A DNA stretch of 64,000 nt from Acheta domesticus (taxonomy: Eukaryota > Arthropoda > Insecta > Orthoptera > Gryllidae). The stretch spans positions 156,257,276-156,321,275 of the forward strand of contig JAHLJT010000631.1 in assembly GCA_031308135.1 (NCBI GenBank), read 5' to 3'. Under the pieces are notes generated by a model. The model was not told where the DNA came from and searched no databases. It was given only the letters and a program-made list of their open reading frames with translations. Positions 22,193 through 33,706 of the stretch are shown in pieces; the first letter of the stretch is position 1; every line of letters starts with the position of its first letter. Made by a program: the position numbers and the translations under genes.

Positions 22193-25100
22193 TTTTAAGA
22201 ACTGGGTGCAACACACTGATTCCGTATTGTGACCATCCATTTTACCAAAAATCCAGTAAAACCTGTCTCATACCTCGACTGTGTAAACAGGGACCAGTTG
22301 AATCGCACAGTATAAAACAAAACAGCAAGTACAGAAATATAACAACAGAGTTCGCCGAAATAGCAAGACGACACGGAAAGCTATGAGCAGCATTTCTTTC
22401 TTTTGCAACCGAGGAGCCGACCGGAGCAGTCGCAAGGCGGAAGACAAAACACTACGTGGATAGTGCAGATCCAGCCATCGAAGCAGCAGAAACTCTTCGA
22501 AGATATGTAGAAGAGGTAAATTGCTTTAAATTGAGATGAAATGCAAATAACTCTGTGCTTATTTAAGAAATTTCGTGCATACATTTCAAAGAGTGGTGGG
22601 AATTGGGGAGTATGTACGAGCCAGGCGAATGTTAAACTCATCGTGGATGTCTCCTTTTCCAGTTTTTGTGTTGTTCTTTTCTCTTTATATTGGTTATTCT
22701 TCAACTGGTATCTTCACGTGGGATTTCACTGAAAATGGTGTAAATTCTTACAAGAACGAAGTACAAAATCCCTAAGCAAGCGAACGCTTGACCAACACCA
22801 TTGCGTCGAGATTTTAATGGTGGAGGGTCGCTGGAAGGAAGGTAGAAGGTCACAAGGCGTACCGCACAGCTGGCTGCCGTGCCGTTATCTGATTTCAACC
22901 ACGGTCCCTGAAGGTTGCAACGCCACAAGTAAGAAAGTTCCAAAGGGACCTATAGTATCTTCAACTTTCGTCTAAATTTGGATAATTGAAAAAATATAAT
23001 TAGGAATACGGTACCAAGTGTTTGAGAAGATTTTGAAATTGACATGGAAAAAATCCTCGAATTATTCATTCTTATTTTTGAATAAACAAGTTGAGGCAAC
23101 TTGTAAGAATTTACAAAAAGAGTTATTTCAAATAGAGCGATTGTAAGGTTTCTCTGTAAAAAGGAAAGACAGAATAAGTAGTTCTTAAGAGTTTCTAAAG
23201 ATAATTTTTGGAAAAACATTGTGTTCCATGTAAAGGCATACGATCCATGTTTTGTTTCTTTTCTGGAAAAAATGTGAAAAATAGAAACAAGAGAACGTTA
23301 AAATAAGAATTTTCATTTTGGAATTTCTTTCAATTAGTAACACGAAATCATAGAATTAAATTTTCTGTATTGTTAGTAGCTAATGTGTGTCTAAAAGGGT
23401 TACAGTTATAAGATCTTTTTTTTTGTTGTTTTCTTTCACACAGGGCATTTGTGTAAATGTAAATTTCTTGTATGTAATGTCTATTGAACAAAACTCAGAG
23501 ATTATAGTATAAATTGTTTTGTGAAAAAGAGTTTAATTTTGAGTGATTTCGTGAATGCCACTATTCAAAGTATCCATGTCCCTGACTCCTGTTTTTTTCA
23601 TGTATTAGACCGTCATCCGACTGAGCTAGGAGGATATAAAATTCCTCTCACACGACGGTCGGTCACAGTATGGGAGTGGTTCGATAGCCTGATTATTTGG
23701 CAAAAAAAATAATAACGTCGCAGGAATCATCTGTTTGCGGCGAGAACCCGTCTCATGTACACGTTGAGAACCCGTCTCGCCCGCCAGTATGCACTGTCAC
23801 TCATGAGATGCATTTCCAGCACCACATGGTTCAGCTTTGAATCCGAATGCTTTCTCAAATTCCCATTCATACACTGGTAAGTAGTGCGAGGGGATATTAT
23901 GGGTGTAACGCAAAGGGATTACTACTGCAGTCAGCAGCCATTTAGGTGCAACCTTGCTCCCTTCCATTACATACAAAGCACCTTCAAGCAATACTGATTA
24001 CAGAAGCGTAGATTCAATTGAAGGCTTCTGAGACATATCAAGAGTGAAGGGTGGATATTCTTTGTAAGTAAAATAAGGAGGTTCGCGCAGGTGACTTGTA
24101 GCAGTGGACTGAGAATTAAGTAGGACGTTACCCATTGCATGTCAACCATTCCGCCATTCCTTTGGAAAGTCACTTACCTTGGAGGACCACCAATAGATTT
24201 AATTAGGCGAGCTATTGGTCTCGCATTTCCTGAAAATTGACTATTCAGGCTCTGTCACCATCACTCAGAAATTAGTAAACACATGTGAGATTAATACGTG
24301 TAATTGAATTTGAATAAATTACAAAAACATTAATGTGAGTAGTGTGAAATATTATGGTGATTGATGATCACGTAAATGTGGCATGATTGCACAGTACAAA
24401 AATTGTTAAGATGTAATATGGAAGAAAGAACAATACAAAGAAATGCAAATTGTTACGTTGACATGATGTGCAAGCCGTAGGCTAGCGATGATACATAATC
24501 AGAATTTGACAACAGGTTCAGGATCGCTCCAGAGATGCTACATGTCACACGTTTGCAGTGTTGCTACTCGTATGCAAGAGGACTATGAACACGTAACACG
24601 AGTGGAATGATTGCACCATACCGCTATGCGTAGTTAGCAGCACTTATTCACTGGCTACAAAAGGCAAGGAGAATAAGCCAGCATTGAACTTGATGTAACA
24701 ATTAAACACAGTTATTGGAGCTTAAAAATGACTGGCTACTGAATTTAAGTGCACTCGCGTAACACGATGGTGTACTTGGCAGTTGTTGCGCAACGGTGCG
24801 TGTTACATGTCCATAGTTAAGAGACTGGCTACTGTCCTAGTCGGTAAAACATATTAAAGAATGTCTAAAATTAAAGTTAGTTCTGCATGCATACATTTAA
24901 ACATTGTAGTGAGTGCACAGAAGCAGCAAGCATTACAATAAGTACCTGTTGTATTGCGTGAGGAAGCGGCGTGCTAGCTCATCACTTAACATGTTCATGT
25001 TAGACAATTAAACTTGCACTATTAACTACAGTAACACATTACACAGATTGACAAATTGTGAAAAAGACTTGTACGCGTGCGCTTAAAATTGAAGCGCAAC

Positions 25101-25360
25101 GTTAAAACAAAGAATGCTGACGAGCCGAGCGGCAACGTGTGTGCGCCTTAGTGAACATGTCTCGACTTGTGGTCGGCGTGGCTCCGGCAGCGTTACGTAT
25201 CTGTTCGCGCGCCCACAGAGCGTAAGAAGAATCAGAGCAGTTTTAGATAATATTGAGAATTGAAATTAAACAATTTTGTAATTAACAAATCAATGGATTA
25301 AATAATTGTGAAGTATTTCAAACTATAGAATTTACGGCATGCATTGCACAATTGAGTTTA
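22193..25360. other. Mostly unique sequence with weak relics
   Basis: No clear gene. At 23600-23630 the minus strand reads CCTAGCTCAGTCGGATGACG, an A-box-like tRNA 5' half, but no B box follows. At 23733-23790 GAGAACCCGTCTC is repeated directly. On the minus strand 24170-23797 reads as one frame with two stops whose last 60 residues look protein-like but unrecognised. A GC-richer patch at 25110-25230 resembles other promoter-like blocks in the window. Confidence 0.4.
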
Positions 25361-25608
25361 TTAACCCTTTCAGGCTCTACTTTTTTATAAATTGAAAATT
25401 GAAATGAGTCCCAAATTGTCATTTGGAATTCATTTTACATTGTCATATTAAGATTTTAATTTTGGACTTTTATTTTTCTAAAAAATATTATGGTACAATT
25501 GTGTACATTGGGTATCAAGCATTGCGATACATACACCGGCATCAGTGAAGGAAATGTATGTGGTTAGTGAAATAAAAATTGAAAATAAAAGTTTTTAATT
25601 ATTTTTTG

Positions 25609-26371
25609 TTAACAATATAAAAAGAAGTGAAAATCTTCATTTTTTAAGAGAAGATTCTGTGAAACAATTTTTTTTGTGAGGTAGAGATGAACTTTACATT
25701 TCTCACACATTTTTCGTGATCTTTCAATGTAACCTGGAAACATATCTCGTGATAAGTGGGCCTTTATCGTGAAGGGGAAAGTGACCAACACAATCAAATT
25801 TTAGTTCTCCTGCTGGTCTTCTTTCTTGTAATTTTTTCCGACTTGGCGAAGATGGAGTTGGAGAAGATACCGGCATGCCCCCGTTTCGCTTCAATTTGTT
25901 CCCATATAAGATGAGTCCTTCTGTCACCCTCATTCGAAATTCAAGGAGGTCCAGTACTTTGCTTTCAGGCATTTGCAGTTTCAGCAGATTAACCCTTTCA
26001 CTGCTATGCATTAGGCGCGCTGGCCGCTCCGCAGTGCTGAATACTTTTTCGTGCGGTCTTCTCGCACGCGCGCTCTCAGTTGTTGTTAGTTATTATATAT
26101 TTACTAAGGTGCATATTTACTTTCCGTCATTCTTTTAGATCCAGGCTTTATACTGGCACTGACGAAGTTGAAAGAATTCAACCCCACAACACTTCTTCAG
26201 TAAACGTAGACATCCTAACCCGAAAGAGCAGCGCGACACACCGGTGCGTCGTTAGCAGTGGTGGCAGGGCGACGTCTGACGCACCGGTGCGTCGTTAGCA
26301 GTGAAAGGGTTAACATGATCATAATCATTATCATCAGAAGACAAATTCAAATCAGACATATCTCCATTCAT
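25609..26371 (-). pseudogene. piggyBac transposase relic, catalytic core deleted
   Basis: Reading starts at an ATG at 26371: a Met/Asn-initial stretch and then an Asp/Ser-rich stretch (SSDDNDYD), typical of piggyBac N-termini. At the TTAA at 26310 the MITE interrupts. Past it the frame resumes at 25992 without a shift and runs through MPESKVLDLLEFRMRVTEGL, which fits the region just before the cysteine-rich domain. A frameshift near 25745 moves the continuation to the next frame, ending with ERSRKMCEKC, the first Cys-x2-Cys pair; the later Cys/His ligands are degraded. The DDE/D core (normally several hundred residues) is absent. Normal function is TTAA-specific cut-and-paste transposition; this copy cannot do it. 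Confidence 0.65.
25993..26309. mobile_element. piggyBac-type MITE, 317 bp
   Basis: Flanked by TTAA on both sides (25989-25992 and 26310-26313). It has perfect 14-bp terminal inverted repeats, CCCTTTCACTGCTA left and its reverse complement right. A 'CACCGGTGCGTCGTTAGCAG' segment occurs twice in tandem near the right end (about 45 bp apart). No coding capacity. Its TIR shares the first eight bases (CCCTTTCA) with the host piggyBac-like element, so it may have been moved by the same or a related transposase. Confidence 0.85.
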
Positions 26372-26963
26372 AAGAAGTTACAAAATTTGTGAAAAATCTT
26401 TTTCTGTCTGAAAAATCTACTCATTGGCCATTTTAGTGCGAAAGTCGAAACTGTGAAATGATTCAATAATTAAAAATATCAAAAAACGCAAACCACACAT
26501 ATACTTTCCAGGAACAATAAGCTATTTGACTTTCAATGAAACCAACACAAGTATTAAGCGTACTTGTTTTGAGACCTAGTGGGTACGTTTGTGTGCATCA
26601 ACTTTCAACACAATTAGCGATTATACTGAACATTCTCGTAATGTTTTATACAGATAGTTCAAAGAGACTTCCAAGAATTCCTATCTATAATTTGACAATT
26701 CAAAGATAATGAATTACATGGAAAAAATACTAAAATATCGATCAATGTGTTGCTAGTACGAGACGATGTGCGCAACCAACAATGTAACGTAGTAATTGCA
26801 ATCAACAATGACTAACAAGACAGATATAATATTAAATACCGCTAAACAATAAAACATATAAACTAAGCAAAGTGTCAAAATTGTTGTTACGAAATTTAGT
26901 CTCCAGCTACGACTTAAAGAAAACCATGCCCACAATTGTAGCCACTAGGTCGGAAAGAGTTAA

Positions 26964-28639
26964 GCAATGAGGGGTTCTGGAATGCTCTTAAGTCAAGGTT
27001 GCCCATGGCGGGTCGCGGGCGTCACTTCAAGGAATCGCAGCACGAAAACTGATCGCGCAGCTGCATACATTTTCAGAGAATTGGAGGCTCGTATGAGCTG
27101 AACATATTTCGTAAGCTACGAATATAAAACAAGAATACATTGTTAGAATAATTTGTATAGAAAATTGGCCACGATGAGATGCGCTTATATTAAATAAGTA
27201 AATTAGGTTTTTTATGATAAACAGCTTGCTTGTCCGAACAGAGGTTTATTAATATTTTTGGCAATGGGTACATTTATGAGTCATCGGCGATGAGATAAAT
27301 GATAATATTACATATAATAACTATTATATTTATTGTAATTGATTATAATCTCACAAATATTAGTATTTTTGCACACATTTTTGAGAATTGAAATAAACAG
27401 CGTTTATTTGAAAATATATAGCTCGTTTGGTAATTGGTTTCCAAAAATAATGTTTGATACAAAAGTTGTGGACAACTTCATCCTCTTTAAAATTCATTTG
27501 AAACACTTTTCTACAGACTAAAGATTAAAGAGGCATAGAGATAAAACGAAACAAGTCAGAAAACACCGGTTTTTAGGGCCTTCTGAAGTTAGCACAGGGT
27601 CTGAAAGGTCGAAAATTTGGGGTTTTCAGTAGTGCGTGGGTACATACAATATACTCAACTTATCATTGTCTAAGAGGTTATTGACACCTTTCTTTCAGCC
27701 ACTATTTATCAAGGACCAAAAAACCCGTACTCGAATTCAATTACAAACACTTTATTTACAATTAAATTTCAATTGACTCGGCCAGGGTTTAAAGATCAAT
27801 TTGAAACTTTTCTTTATAAATACGCGAGAAGAAAAAAATAAAAAAGAATGTTGTACAATGTGACAACTGTTGAAAATAATGGTATAATACATAACATTCC
27901 ACAAAAATAATATGTGAGTATATGTATCGCCTTCCATATTACATCAGTAGTGTAGATAGGTTTTTCGACTCTCACGCGCACCGAATCCTTAGAAATGAGG
28001 TCTTTAAAGAAAGAGAATTTCACGGAGATGTTACAAATTGCACTTTGACTTTAAAAATACTAAAGATTTGTTGAAAAAAAGAGCTAATAAATATTAATTT
28101 CAAATGCAACCCGCAACACTCGAGTGCATTGCTAAGATCTACATCGTTAAATAATTTCTACACGAATCGATCTAGGGTCTTTAAACCTAGATTTTTTTAG
28201 AAACCTAGGATGGCCTCAAAGAAACGTTTCTCATACCGTAATCTACAGAATGAGATATTATGAAATATTCTATTTCATTTTTGCTGGTCCGGCTGTTATT
28301 GATAAAGCCAAAAACAACTTATGTAAGGCTTTGGCGATAGAGGCCATCTTTGTGACGTTACGCTTGGAAGACTTAGATTCTCCAATCATATGCGACTATT
28401 TATGTTTTCTGTGAAAACTGTAGTTTGCGCCAATTGACGATGTTTATTTGCCCGATTAATTCAAGATTCGCTATCGTAGCAGCTAGAAGTATTAATAGTT
28501 GCTTGATAGAGATGAAGATTGTTCTTTATACGTGTAATGCAACCGTCCACTTCCCATTTCTGCAAAGGCTGAGTACCCAATTAATGAAGGAACTACGATG
28601 ACAACGGACCAATGTCCATGTATCATTCCCTCGACATTC
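26964..28639. other. Unique AT-rich sequence, no feature recognised
   Basis: Only short chance frames; no repeat or exon recognised. Confidence 0.45.
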
Positions 28640-29320
28640 TCACTAACTAGTAGCGCTAAAACTTCATGCAAAATGACGCCAAAAATGCTCAGACTTACGA
28701 AAAATGACACGTAATCTTATTTCAAAATTTACCTTTAAGAAAAATATTTCATTATCTTTAATATTTTAGTTGCAAGAAAACACCGAAAAAATTTTGAACT
28801 TAGACAATTTTCGAGAAACACGTATTTTTAATGAACATCAGACCTGCACCATTATCTTAAACGTTCTTTACATTATCCAACAACAAAATTTAATCAAAAA
28901 CGATGGAACTATTTTTTTTTTGAAATTTAGAAAATGTCCAAGGGCTTCATGTTTTGTACCTCACAAAACAAAAATGTCGATTTCAAATTCCAGTGCCCGC
29001 GACATCATCCAAATCGATTACGGAATATCAATTTTGGAGAAAATCGGCTGAATACTTTTGCAGCTAGCATTGCACACAAAACGGACGGACGGACGGACAT
29101 ACAGACTGTTTGTTCTCCATCGAATGTTCTATATCAAGGGCCCACAAAATAACTGGTTATACTACGTCTTAGAGGATGTTTTTATAAATTTAGCAACCGT
29201 TTTATCCCTTTTTTCGTTACAAAAGCCATGTAATAATAGTTTTTCTGCCGAAAATTTGCAGGTTTTTCTTGCAGCATTACACAACATTCTCACTACTGCG
29301 TAAGCGGTGGCGAGAAAGTA
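28640..29320 (+). repeat. R1 repeat, right half
   Basis: One module (from 'ATGACGCCAAAAATGCTCAG' near 28673) is followed by the tail: 'AAAATCGGCTGAATACTTTT' near 29038, a short ACGGACGGACGGAC seed at 29082, 'TATCAAGGGCCCACAAAATA', and the terminus GCAGCATTACACAAC...GAGAAAGTAAAAA at 29270-29322. A separate R1 centre fragment follows at 29609-29712 (GTTACAGACTGGCACAG ... GCCACATACTC). Confidence 0.7.
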
Positions 29321-29712
29321 AAAATTGATCTTTGCTATTCATCAGCAGGAGAACATGAAGTTAAGTATTGATTTTCTTGTTTCTGTAAAACATTTGTGAC
29401 ATAACCTATATTACTCATGCACTTGGAATCGTACCACACCATATGTACTGAACATTATACGAGTATGTTGATAGTATTCTTAGTCACAATCTACTTGTCT
29501 GTTTTTATCGCTCAACACTCAAATTTCAAACTCTACTGATTTAAGTCAAGGTACATTCATGGACGAGACTTTTCAAGAAAGGAAATTAATATTTTTGAAA
29601 ACAAGAATTAACTAGTGCTGTTACAGACTGGCACAGTCTTTCTTTGGTATTCGTTTTCTATTTATTTAGTCTGGGATTTATTCGGACTAGCCACATACTC
29701 TTTCTAGCTGCC

Positions 29713-31673
29713 CTCATGGAGGTTGGATTGAAGGTCCCCAGCCGGGGTAAAAGTGGGGGTGGGGGCGGGCACACGCGGCGATCACCTCATGTGCGTGTGA
29801 TGTATGATGACACATCATGTAAGCAGCAGTCTCGGGGTGAAATTGATAAGCATACCGCAGTTCGCTTACTATACTGGAGCAATAACTAGCATACAGTAAA
29901 ATAGAGGCTTGATTAAACATGTGAAGAGCGAGTGTCACGAGTACAACCAATACGCGAAGTTGCGCAACATGTGAAGATCGAAGTTCTGCATTGTACATAC
30001 AGTTATTCATTTACACATGAGTATATGAAAAGTTATTGTCATAAGCAGAAACATGACACTGTTGTGTAACACATAAAGAACTACTGTGTTGTGCAGTGAT
30101 ATTCAGTCACAACATGAATGTACAAAGTCACTGTTGTAAGCAGTAATGTCAAACACGTATTGCACAACAGCTCGAGAACCGAATTCTATGGTTTACGCGC
30201 ACAACGGTTCACTTGAAAATGTTAAAGTTCCAAACAACATAGTTGATGGCACTGATTAGTTCGTCGTATGACACTGAACTATAAAAGAAAACTGGAAGAA
30301 TCCTGCACACGCGTATGTATAACATGTTGCAATGTGAAGGTAACGAGTGAGTCTGGGGCAACGCGTCCACACGTCGCAACTGCCAAATCTCAACTGAACC
30401 CTTCGCCACTCGCAGCGGAGCGCCTCAACTGGGTTTGGCGTCGAAAACTGGCGGCAGCCAATAGGCGCGCATGTACATGTAATGACGGGATAGTAACTAA
30501 ATTTGTTAGTTAAATTATATAAAAATGTGAGTTATTGAATATTAGAATTTACAATGTGATTTGTGCACTTAACTTTTTAGTAAGTGAATTACTGCGAAGA
30601 GTTTGAATAGGTTACTGGATATTCTAAATATAGGAAGCGGATGCGGCCAAGCGTATGTAATCTTTCTGAGAATTGCAAGCTGTTGGCAATCGTGATTTCG
30701 TAGTTGAATAAATACAAAATGAAATTTTGTATAAATAGCTTAATTGTAATAAGATGCGCATAAATTAATTTAATTAATTATGATAGCTTGCGTGCTCTAA
30801 CACATATATCCTTAAATTGTGCATCTCATGTTTTTCCAATAATAGTGGTTATTTTTTTCAGAGAGTCAAATTTTATGTTCTAGGTTGTATCGTTTCTTAG
30901 TTGTTTAAGTTCCTTGTAGTTAATAAACTAGAAATATGCAATAAGTATTTCCCTTGTGACAAGCAGCTTCCGTTTTTGTCTTCTAAATTCTCTAACATAT
31001 CTGCTATCCTATCGACATGTATGGTACCTTAAAAAATATTTGAGTGAGTCACCTCGACTTCAATCTTCATTTTTACAATACTGAACTAAAGAGGAATGCA
31101 ATAAGCATAGAAAGTGATTCTAGTATTGCGAATCACTACGAAAGCTATGAAAGTTCTCTAAATTGTCATTTCTGATGTTAGTTGACATTCACCAGATAGT
31201 TTAATGGTCACCAGAATTTTCAGGATAACTGAAATTTTTGAAAATTAGATGAGATTGTGCAATCAAATCAATATTTCATTGAGGACGTGACGGTATTTTG
31301 TGCAATAAACGGGCAAGAGAATTTGCTAGAAAAAGAGTACACTAACTAACGTGATATTTTAAACACATTTTAACTACTAAGCTATTGTGAAAATTTTAAT
31401 ACACACATTCAAAAAATTGAATGTGTCACATATTTCTCACTTATTTGAAATTAAAAATATCTTTTAAAAACAGAAAATGTCTATAAATTCACGTGCAGTT
31501 CATTTCTCTATCCTTCAATGAAGAATCAATCTCCTCCCGTCAGAGAAGATCCCTGTTTACAGTGTCAGACAGACACTTTTTTAGACTATTTGATCTTTGA
31601 ATTGAGAACCGTATCCTATTGCGGCCCTTTGTTGCACGCTTGAGACGCAAGCAGAAGGCAGGTGCGTTCTGAA
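29713..31673. other. Mostly unique sequence with a degenerate repeat patch
   Basis: Around 30030-30160, imperfect ~100-bp units containing TTGTAAGCAGTAATGTCA or TTGTCATAAGCAGAAACATG recur. A GC-richer patch lies at 30350-30480. No exon recognised in the AT-rich remainder. Confidence 0.4.
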
Positions 31674-31856
31674 TTATTTCTCGCTGTCCGATAAGGTGCG
31701 GCACGTGCTAATCTCGATCGTCGCTTTTGTGCAGAGCTCCAGGAAAAGCCGGCGCTTCCGAGGAGAATAGTTTCCACGGAGCATCAGCGCGAAGGCGACG
31801 ACGAGGGTGGAATTGAGGACGGCGAGGTGCAAAAGCTGCTGGTAGTAACAACGGCG
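31674..31856 (-). CDS. Candidate upstream exon of the gustatory receptor
   Basis: On the minus strand a long polypyrimidine tract ends in TCTCCAG (31862-31857). The frame then encodes RRCYYQQLLHLAVLNSTLVV and a further hydrophobic stretch, then a basic linker and RLFLELCTKATIEIS, to a stop at 31674. Two hydrophobic segments split by a short basic loop would fit helices 5 and 6 of a gustatory receptor, where a QLL motif and a cysteine in this spacing are common. The only usable donor inside the frame (GTGCCG) is weak. If it belongs with the exon at 16998-17207 the intron would be about 14.5 kb. Chance hydrophobicity in pyrimidine-rich DNA is the main alternative. Confidence 0.28.
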   Translation of the reverse strand, partial: RRCYYQQLLHLAVLNSTLVVAFALMLRGNYSPRKRRLFLELCTKATIEISTCRTLSDSEK

Positions 31857-31985
31857 CTGGAGATTGGAGAAAGAAAGCAGTAAACGGAGGGCGAGAGCGC
31901 AGAGGGTAGACCAGGACAGACAAGATGAGCAGGGACAGTTAACAGAATGGGAGGTAGAAAGATAGACACAAAGAAGGGTTAACAC

Positions 31986-32589
31986 GTGAATAGGAAGCTG
32001 AAGAAATGGTGTGATGAGTCCGAGAGATGAGGACAGGGCACGGGCTCTTACAGAAGGGAATGATGTGTTGAGGTGACTGAGTATTCATTGCGGGCGCATA
32101 AACCACATAAGTTATGTAGGTTGAGTTAATATTGTATACCGAGATGTGATGAATTTCCTTCTCCTCAGGAACGCAAGATTCGGAGCCGACCTACACGTAG
32201 GTTCTCTGTGTTTACCTCCTTTATGCATTTTCCCCAAGCGGCGTCAGTTCTACGCCCCAGAACGGTGTCCCGTTATCTGTTTGTGCATTGCATGGAAGTG
32301 TGCAAAGTATGAGGAAGGAAAGATCATACCCAATCCGTAGTCCGCTAGTCAAGGCACTACATTTAGGTGTTACTCCGAGACGCCACGAAAAGCTAAGGAA
32401 GATATCAGTCAGCCGCTAGAATTCTCCTTCATACAGTGATTGAATTTGACCCAGTTATGGCAGTAGGGCCGAAAATCTTCCACCTTCGTTGTTGTCTCTG
32501 AGCAATCTGATGCAGTAAGAAGTATCGGAGGGGTGGAGACGGTCAGAAACGGCGACTGGAGGGCCGTAGGCGGAAGGGAGTAGGCGGAG
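31986..32589. other. Unique sequence, no feature recognised
   Basis: Nothing beyond short frames. Confidence 0.45.
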
Positions 32590-32910
32590 GCGATGAGAGA
32601 TGGTCGCGGGCCGAGATGGCCAACGTCCTGCACGGCGGCGGCCGCCCACGCATTGATGTCGCCGAGGAGACATTCGCTGGCGCTAAAAGAGCCTTCCCGC
32701 CTTCACCTTCCCGAGAGCGCCACTTTTGGCCGAAAGGAGTTCAATCTTGGAGAAAGGAAGCGTTTCTGCCTTCCCTTTTCCTGCCGGGTGGCGCGGGCGG
32801 GGCAGGGGGAGACGGCCTGCCCAGAGGAGGCAAAGAGGGAGGAGGGGAAATGCTGTGTGCCGCTTCAAATGGAATCAGCGTTGCTAGACGCAGGTGCGGG
32901 AGCAGATGGA
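32590..32910. other. GC-rich block
   Basis: Compact GC/CpG-rich stretch with overlapping open frames on both strands (158 codons on plus, 32593-33069). Composition is Arg/Ala/Gly/Ser-rich with no domain. A promoter or untranslated exon is possible. Confidence 0.35.
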
Positions 32911-33706
32911 AACAGTAATGCGTTGTGTAGAGGAAGGAAATTGGTCGGAAAGAGGGATGAGTCAGTGTCATCTGCTGGCAATTACAATGCGAATCTCTCC
33001 TCCGACCCTGTTAACAGAAATAAAGTGCTACTGAGTAACGTTACAAACAATTACCAGTGCAACTTTTAGTTCCAGGACGAAAATAATACAAGCTGTATGA
33101 TCTTCAATTCAGTAACAAATAAACATAATTAATAATTAACGAATAAACATAATTAATAAAGCACAGTTTTACAGTGAATACACATATATAATGGTGAAAA
33201 TAACAATTTCCCACCATTGTATCAGCTGAAGAGATTGTTGGTTCGGAGATTGAGTGGTTCGGGTAAAAAAACATTTCTTAGTCAATCACAATTTTATTCT
33301 TACCTATAATCATTTTTTCAATTATCTTCCTTTATGAGAAAGAACGAAATAATTTATTCAGGGAGTTAATTTGTACACTATACTAATATTAAAAACTTTA
33401 TCATTTTTTTAATTAAACATTCTCAGTTAGAAAAATGTTATTTTAATTAGGTAATTATTTTTTTACCGAAATCCTAAAATTAACAAAAACTGTAATTTAG
33501 CTTATAAGAATTTCTGTTTTTATATCCAAACAGAGTTCTGAAGAAGAGGAAAACTGCACTTCGAAACGTCGAGAGGTAGTAATGTTTCAGAAAGTTTAAC
33601 GAATACTTTTCAATAAAATTCTAAATCTAAATAATAGCTTTTTATTAACATTTTGGTTTTCAAACGTATAATCTATGACTGAATAAGAATTGACATAGAA
33701 GTCTAA
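32911..33706. other. Unique AT-rich sequence with one LINE/PLE-like motif
   Basis: At 33535-33575, TTCTGAAGAAG...CTTCGAAACGTC can form a short stem-loop. The GAAG...CTTCGAAACGT pattern is frequent near the ends of Penelope-like elements. No reverse transcriptase or GIY-YIG frame accompanies it. Confidence 0.3.

Larger units (their letters stand above)
25361..26963 (-). mobile_element. Internally deleted piggyBac-like transposon
   Basis: The left end is TTAACCCTTTCAGGCTCTAC (25361). The right end reads GGTCGGAAAGAGTTAA (to 26963), an imperfect inverted match. Both ends carry TTAA, the piggyBac target site. Subterminal 'TGGTACAATTGTGTACATT' near 25490 is matched on the right only by a short CACAATTGTA. 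Minus-strand coding relics (25609-26371) show an acidic N-terminus joined directly to the C-terminal cysteine-rich region, so the DDD catalytic core is missing and the element is non-autonomous. A separate MITE sits in its coding sequence at 25993-26309. Confidence 0.65.

Noticed and set aside
23600..23650. tRNA gene on the minus strand (TAGCTCAGTCGG A box)
   Set aside because: No B box or 3' half follows; at best a SINE head remnant.
28492..28710. Small membrane-protein-like minus frame
   Set aside because: Only 72 codons, no splice support, next to R1 sequence; chance frame more likely.
33535..33575. Hammerhead ribozyme (CTGAAGA...CGAAACGTC)
   Set aside because: The only stem (GAAG/CTTC) uses bases of the conserved core, so the catalytic fold cannot form; left as a possible Penelope-like motif.
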